Of a stretch of DNA of 34,630 nt, positions 31,260 through 34,630 are shown one piece after another. Made by a program: the position numbers and the translations under genes. The notes beneath the pieces were generated by a model. That model searched no databases. It was given only the letters and a program-made list of their open reading frames with translations, and was not told where the DNA came from. Position 1 is the stretch's first letter, and each line of letters begins with the position of its first letter. Source of the stretch: Syntrophobacterales bacterium (GTDB taxonomy: Bacteria; Desulfobacterota; Syntrophobacteria; Syntrophobacterales; Thermodesulforhabdaceae); assembly GCA_026992355.1 (NCBI GenBank), contig JALXAE010000301.1:1-34630 (forward strand). Reading direction: 5' to 3'.

Positions 31260-31716
31260 TTAGTTTGTGGTTTTTTAGATTTTTACTTTTTGTTTTCTTT
31301 GTTTTTTGACTTTTTTGCTTTTGCGTTTTTTCGCTTTGCTTCGTTTAGGGCTGATTATATATGCTGTAGCACGGTGGTGCACATATAGGGTTCGTAATTT
31401 TTACACTTAGAATTAACGAAAAATGTTGCCCAATGGCTTTTAGAATTATCACCGTACCCTTTGACGACTAACGGGTGCTTTTTCAGTGAAAGAAACGACA
31501 GGCAGTAATTGTTGTTAAGCTCTTTACAAGATTGGAAATGCAAAGGTCGTGTCATTCATTACAGCGGGCATTATTGATGCAACAACACGCAAAAGGGGTT
31601 CATTCAGTGAAGTGCTTAATAAAAGTGCACCTTCCGCTTTCCTGCAATGGAAAGCCGGAAGGTGCAAATCCTGCCAGGTTTCACTCAAACTGAAAATTCA
31701 GGAAGATAAGCGTCAA
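31260..31716. other. Intergenic region with strand-biased T-rich tract, no gene supported
   Basis: The first 85 bases are extremely T rich on the plus strand, with runs of 5-6 T separated by single G, C or GAC (31260-31345). Next come about 280 bases without a supported gene; short frames at 31355-31555 (minus) and 31549-31764 (plus) lack ribosome sites and recognisable sequence. The strong hairpin at 31626-31666 closes the region. Confidence 0.5.
31626..31666 (-). terminator. Strong hairpin terminator of the methylmalonyl-CoA operon
   Basis: TGCACCTTCCG plus CTTTCC (31626-31642) pairs with GGAAAG and CGGAAGGTGCA (31649-31666), with a 6-base loop TGCAAT and a single unpaired C at 31655. This 17-pair stem lies about 50 bases after the epimerase stop. 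On the minus strand it is followed by CTTTTATT, a short T tract, so it fits termination of that operon; the plus strand has no T tract. Confidence 0.75.
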
Positions 31717-32127
31717 CTAGTCATCAGACCTTTCGCACAATTCCACAAGAACTCCAAAGGTTGACTTTGGATGGAGAAAGGCAATTTTGGCTCCACCTGC
31801 TCCAATTCTGGGTTTTTCATCAATGAGTCTGATACCCTTTTGTTTCAGCTCTTCTAGGGCCTCCTCAATGTTTTCCACTCTAAAGGCTATATGCTGGATG
31901 CCTTCCCCGCGCTTTTCGATGAATTTGGCTATCGGTCCATCAGGTGCCGTTGATTCAAGGAGTTCCACCTCGGAATCTCCCACCGGGAAGAAGGCCGTGG
32001 TAACCTTTTGTTCTTCAACGGTTTCGGAGCCTTCATATTTCAAACCCAGAACTTCTTCGTAAAGCTTTCTGGTTTCGTCTATGCTTTTTACCGCAATGCC
32101 TATGTGATCGACCTTAATAACCTTCAT
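31717..32127 (-). CDS. mce: Methylmalonyl-CoA epimerase
   Basis: A 136-residue vicinal-oxygen-chelate fold enzyme that interconverts (S)- and (R)-methylmalonyl-CoA. [18 protein letters not shown] opens the first metal-binding module (His8). [20 protein letters not shown] carries the Glu-rich strand. [16 protein letters not shown] supplies the second His, and a final VLVELCE strand supplies the last Glu ligand. The start at 32127 has GGAGG 7 bases upstream. It is last in an operon with both mutase subunits, 16 bases after the B12-binding subunit. Confidence 0.95.
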   Translation of the reverse strand: MKVIKVDHIGIAVKSIDETRKLYEEVLGLKYEGSETVEEQKVTTAFFPVGDSEVELLESTAPDGPIAKFIEKRGEGIQHIAFRVENIEEALEELKQKGIRLIDEKPRIGAGGAKIAFLHPKSTFGVLVELCERSDD

Positions 32128-32143
32128 TTTATCTCCTCCAGGT

Positions 32144-32557
32144 TTAGCGTTTTCTGACATTTTTCTTGATGAAATCAACAATATCCTGAGTAAGGGTGCC
32201 GGGGCCGAAAATTTCGGCTACTCCCATTTTTTTCAGTTCTTCTGCATCATCCTGGGGGATGATCCCGCCACCTATGAGCATTACATCTTCCATGCCCTTT
32301 TCCTTCAGTAGTTCCAACACCCTGGGGAAAAAGTACATGTGAACACCTGAGAGACTGCTTATGCCAATTACATCGGCATCTTCCTGCAGGGCTGTCTCCA
32401 CTATCATTTCAGGCGTTTGCCTCAATCCCGTGTAAACCACTTCCATTCCTGCTTCGGCAAGAATTCTTGCGAGCAGTTTTGCGCCTCTATCGTGCCCGTC
32501 CAGACCGGGCTTTGCTATTATCACTTTTATTTTTCTTTCCTGTTGTTCTTGTGCCAT
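32144..32557 (-). CDS. Methylmalonyl-CoA mutase, B12-binding small subunit
   Basis: A 137-residue Rossmann-like cobalamin domain with the DxHxxG motif in [18 protein letters not shown] (His ligates cobalt from below), the SxL motif in [12 protein letters not shown], and the GG motif in [11 protein letters not shown]. It forms the C-terminal half of the mutase as a separate chain, the arrangement of archaea and many anaerobic bacteria. The ATG at 32557 has GAGGAGGG 8 bases upstream; a GTG at 32575 would place that site in the gene. It sits between the large subunit and the epimerase. Confidence 0.95.
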   Translation of the reverse strand: MAQEQQERKIKVIIAKPGLDGHDRGAKLLARILAEAGMEVVYTGLRQTPEMIVETALQEDADVIGISSLSGVHMYFFPRVLELLKEKGMEDVMLIGGGIIPQDDAEELKKMGVAEIFGPGTLTQDIVDFIKKNVRKR

Positions 32558-32613
32558 GAAGAAATCCCTCCTCACCGGTCGTTTGCTATAAATTGCCTTT
32601 AATCTTTTGAATA

Positions 32614-34293
32614 TTAGACAAAAGACTCCGGCCTGTATTCACCGAACACTTCTCTCCAGACATCACAAATCTCACCTATTGTTGCTCTGGCTTTCACAGC
32701 CTCTATAACCGCAGGCATGACATTTTCATCACTCATGGAAACTTCTCGTAGGTCGTCGAGAGCCTTTTTGACCTTATCCTGATCTCTTTCTGCTCGAAGT
32801 TTTTTAACCTTTTCAGCCTCCCTGCGCCCGACTTCCATGTCAACTTTAAGGAGGTTTGTTGGTGGTGGCTCATCCATTATGTATTTGTTCACACCGACAT
32901 AGACTCTTTCGCCCGACTCTATTTCTTTCTGAAACCTGTAGGAGCTTTCCTGAATTTCCTTCTGGATGAAGCCCTGTTCAATCGCAGCCAGCGTTCCGCC
33001 CAGTTCATCTATCTTCTTGATGTAATCCTCAATTTGCTTTTCGATCTGGTCTGTCAGGGCTTCCACATAATAGGAGCCTGCAAGAGGATCGATTGTGTCT
33101 GTGGCACCGCTTTCTTCAGCTATAATTTGCTGAGTTCTTAAAGCTACGGTTACCGCCTGCTCAGTTGGGAGACATAATGCTTCGTCATAGGAGTTGGTAT
33201 GAAGGGACTGGCATCCGCCAAGTGCGGCAGCGAAGGCCTGAAGGGCAACTCTTACGATGTTGTTAAGCGGTTGCTGAGCGGTGAGTGTTACTCCTCCCGT
33301 TTGCACATGGTATCTCATCATCATGGATCTTGGGTTTTTAGCGCCAAAGCGTTCTTTCATAATTCTTGCCCAGTATCTTCTGCCTGCTCTAAACTTTGCT
33401 ACTTCTTCGAGCACATTGGTAAATGCGTTGAAGAAGAAGCTCAGTCGCGGGGCAAATTTGTCCACGGCAAGCCCTCGATCAAGGCAGGCTTGGACGTAGG
33501 CTATTCCGTCGGCTATGGTGAAGGCCATTTCCTGAGCGGCCGTTGCACCTGCTTCTCTGATGTGATAACCGCTGATACTTATGGTGTTCCATCTAGGTAC
33601 ATGCTGGAAGCAGTATTCTATCAGGTCAACGGTAAGCCGCATACTTGGCTTTGGTGGAAAGATGTATTGGCCTCGAACTGTGTATTCCTTTAATATGTCG
33701 TTCTGGACGGTTCCCCCAACTTTATCGAAGGGAACGCCTTGTTCTTCTGCAATAGCCAGGTACATGGCAAGAAGAACCGTTGCGGGTGCGTTTATGGTCA
33801 TTGATGTGGTTACTTTGTCCAGGGGAATTCCATCGAAGAGCACCTTCATGTCTTCAATGGAATCTATTGCGACACCTACCTTTCCAACTTCTCCGACCGC
33901 CAGGGGATGGTCGCTGTCATAGCCTGACTGGGTTGGAAGGTCAAAGGCAACACTGAGGCCGGTTTGACCCTGTTCAAGGAGGTACCTGAACCTGGCATTG
34001 GTTTCTTTTGCGCTACCGAAGCCGGCGTACTGGCGCATCGTCCAGAATCTACCTCGGTACATGGTCGGCTGAACGCCTCGAGTAAAAGGGAAGGCGCCGG
34101 GAAAGCCCAGGTCTCTTTCATAATCCATTTCGGATATGTTTAGTGGAGTGTAGAGGCGTTCAACAGGCGTTCCCGAGATAGTTGTAAACACTTTCTTTCG
34201 TTCGGGTGCTTTTTTCAGCATGGGAGCAAGGGTGTTTTCTTCCCACTCCTGCATGCTCTTTGAAATGGAATCCAATTTGTTCTTGTCAAACAT
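32614..34293 (-). CDS. Methylmalonyl-CoA mutase large (catalytic) subunit
   Basis: A 559-residue TIM-barrel catalytic chain that interconverts (R)-methylmalonyl-CoA and succinyl-CoA. [17 protein letters not shown] (77-93) holds the substrate-binding Tyr and Arg. [17 protein letters not shown] and [17 protein letters not shown] are conserved blocks of the family, and LQPLNN-type and [18 protein letters not shown] segments follow. The start at 34293 has GAGGAGG close upstream; the ATG at 34335 lacks one. It heads the operon with the B12 subunit and epimerase, used in propionate oxidation or fermentation. A related isobutyryl-CoA mutase is possible, but the epimerase next door argues for methylmalonyl-CoA. 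Confidence 0.95.
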   Translation of the reverse strand: MFDKNKLDSISKSMQEWEENTLAPMLKKAPERKKVFTTISGTPVERLYTPLNISEMDYERDLGFPGAFPFTRGVQPTMYRGRFWTMRQYAGFGSAKETNARFRYLLEQGQTGLSVAFDLPTQSGYDSDHPLAVGEVGKVGVAIDSIEDMKVLFDGIPLDKVTTSMTINAPATVLLAMYLAIAEEQGVPFDKVGGTVQNDILKEYTVRGQYIFPPKPSMRLTVDLIEYCFQHVPRWNTISISGYHIREAGATAAQEMAFTIADGIAYVQACLDRGLAVDKFAPRLSFFFNAFTNVLEEVAKFRAGRRYWARIMKERFGAKNPRSMMMRYHVQTGGVTLTAQQPLNNIVRVALQAFAAALGGCQSLHTNSYDEALCLPTEQAVTVALRTQQIIAEESGATDTIDPLAGSYYVEALTDQIEKQIEDYIKKIDELGGTLAAIEQGFIQKEIQESSYRFQKEIESGERVYVGVNKYIMDEPPPTNLLKVDMEVGRREAEKVKKLRAERDQDKVKKALDDLREVSMSDENVMPAVIEAVKARATIGEICDVWREVFGEYRPESFV

Positions 34294-34403
34294 AATTCCC
34301 TCCTCACACTGAATTGGTAAAAACACTTTATGCAAAATCTAAGGCCGATCCCGGGTTTTATAATGAACTGCCGTTCTTTTTGTTCGTTGTAGGAGCCTTG
34401 TTC

Positions 34404-34440
34404 AATTCCCTGATACAGCTTTATTGAACTGTCGGGAATT
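34404..34440. repeat. Inverted repeat upstream of the mutase operon
   Basis: AATTCCC (34404-34410) and GGGAATT (34434-34440) are perfect arms. ACAG and CTGT pair inside, leaving a 10-base loop. There is no T run on either strand, so it looks like an operator or leader structure rather than a terminator. Confidence 0.65.
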
Positions 34441-34450
34441 ACCCGGGTAA
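34439..34450. promoter_or_regulatory. Perfect 12-base palindrome, candidate operator
   Basis: TTACCCGGGTAA is a perfect palindrome about 150 bases upstream of the mutase start, touching the inverted repeat beside it. Its size and symmetry suit a dimeric repressor. The regulator is unknown. Confidence 0.45.
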
Positions 34451-34630
34451 ATTACTCAAAACAGAGTCCTTTAAAAATTATTTTGTTGTTAGTTTTTTCC
34501 TGCACAAGTCACATATACATCATTTGAACTGTCATGAAAACACACCTTTAAACTAGCCTTGAAAGGTTCTGGATATTTCACATTGGCTTGTGAGTTAAAT
34601 GTTAACATATTCATAAGCTTAGGTTCTTTC

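Larger units (their letters stand above)
34294..34630. other. Upstream region of the mutase operon
   Basis: No gene is seen in these 337 bases. They hold the inverted repeats at 34404-34440 and 34439-34450. TTGAACTGTC occurs twice, exactly 100 bases apart (34424-34433 and 34524-34533). A TATAAA on the minus strand could be a -10 box, but no clear -35 accompanies it. Confidence 0.5.

Noticed and set aside
31355-31555. 66-codon minus-strand frame between the protease gene and the mutase operon
   Set aside because: No Shine-Dalgarno, no family recognised, and isolated in non-coding DNA; it may be a decayed gene, but nothing supports it.
31260-31716. Template repeat of a diversity-generating retroelement next to the FGE-fold gene
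   Set aside because: No sequence resembling 31140-31259 with AAC-rich codons is found here, and no reverse transcriptase is encoded in the window.
31549-31764. 71-codon plus-strand frame
   Set aside because: It runs across the hairpin terminator and into the end of the epimerase gene on the other strand.

Overview
The window is most of a type III secretion (T3SS) locus of the Yersinia Ysc type, plus its candidate effectors and regulators (about 1-27.5 kb). It is followed by a more GC-rich flank holding a caspase/PEGA/FGE-type protein and a methylmalonyl-CoA mutase operon (about 28-34.6 kb). The mutase large subunit, separate B12-binding subunit and epimerase, the sigma-54 enhancer-binding regulator and the many-domain lipoprotein-like protein suggest a Gram-negative anaerobe of the Desulfobacterota/Thermodesulfobacteriota (former Deltaproteobacteria) type. 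That assignment is inference; no rRNA is present.

Layout. Almost all T3SS genes lie on the minus strand and are read right to left. 27.5-26.2 kb: sigma-54 activator. 26.1-20.9 kb: gatekeeper sctW (YopN-TyeA), SycN, an STAS antagonist and a HATPase kinase (partner-switching pair), YscX, YscY and export gate sctV. 20.9-17.2 kb: one large effector-like gene on the plus strand, convergent with sctV. 17.2-16.1 kb: about 1 kb of AT-rich DNA with two divergent sigma-54-type promoter candidates. 16.1-7.8 kb: an LcrR-LcrG-like fusion, needle-tip candidate, CesT-like chaperone, LcrH/SycD, translocators sctE and sctB, a second CesT-like chaperone and a second large effector. 7.7 kb to the left edge: sctD, YscE, sctF, YscG, sctI, sctJ, sctK, sctL, sctN, sctO, sctP and the first codons of a gene that should be sctQ. 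The order matches yopN-tyeA-sycN-yscX-yscY-lcrD-lcrR-lcrG-lcrV-lcrH-yopB-yopD and yscD-E-F-G-I-J-K-L / N-O-P-Q of Yersinia.

Most notable. The 879-residue effector ends in what reads as a eukaryotic-type RasGAP domain, with an arginine-finger loop and an FLR-P-type motif. The 1244-residue effector ends in a beta-rich region ordered like the AvrE/DspE family. The two share an N-terminal module at the same residue positions (37-67, no gaps), probably a common secretion, chaperone or targeting domain. LcrR and LcrG appear fused in frame, but a perfect Shine-Dalgarno and ATG pair lies at the junction. A Bordetella BtrV/BtrW-like switch sits inside the gatekeeper operon. Together these suggest a complete injectisome aimed at a eukaryotic host, perhaps a protist, with small-GTPase and membrane-permeability effectors.

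Right flank. On the plus strand are a coiled-coil protein with a PD-(D/E)XK-like end and a secreted caspase-like/PEGA/FGE-fold protein whose last residues are cut off by a one-base frameshift. On the minus strand is the mutase large subunit / B12 subunit / epimerase operon, ending at a strong hairpin.
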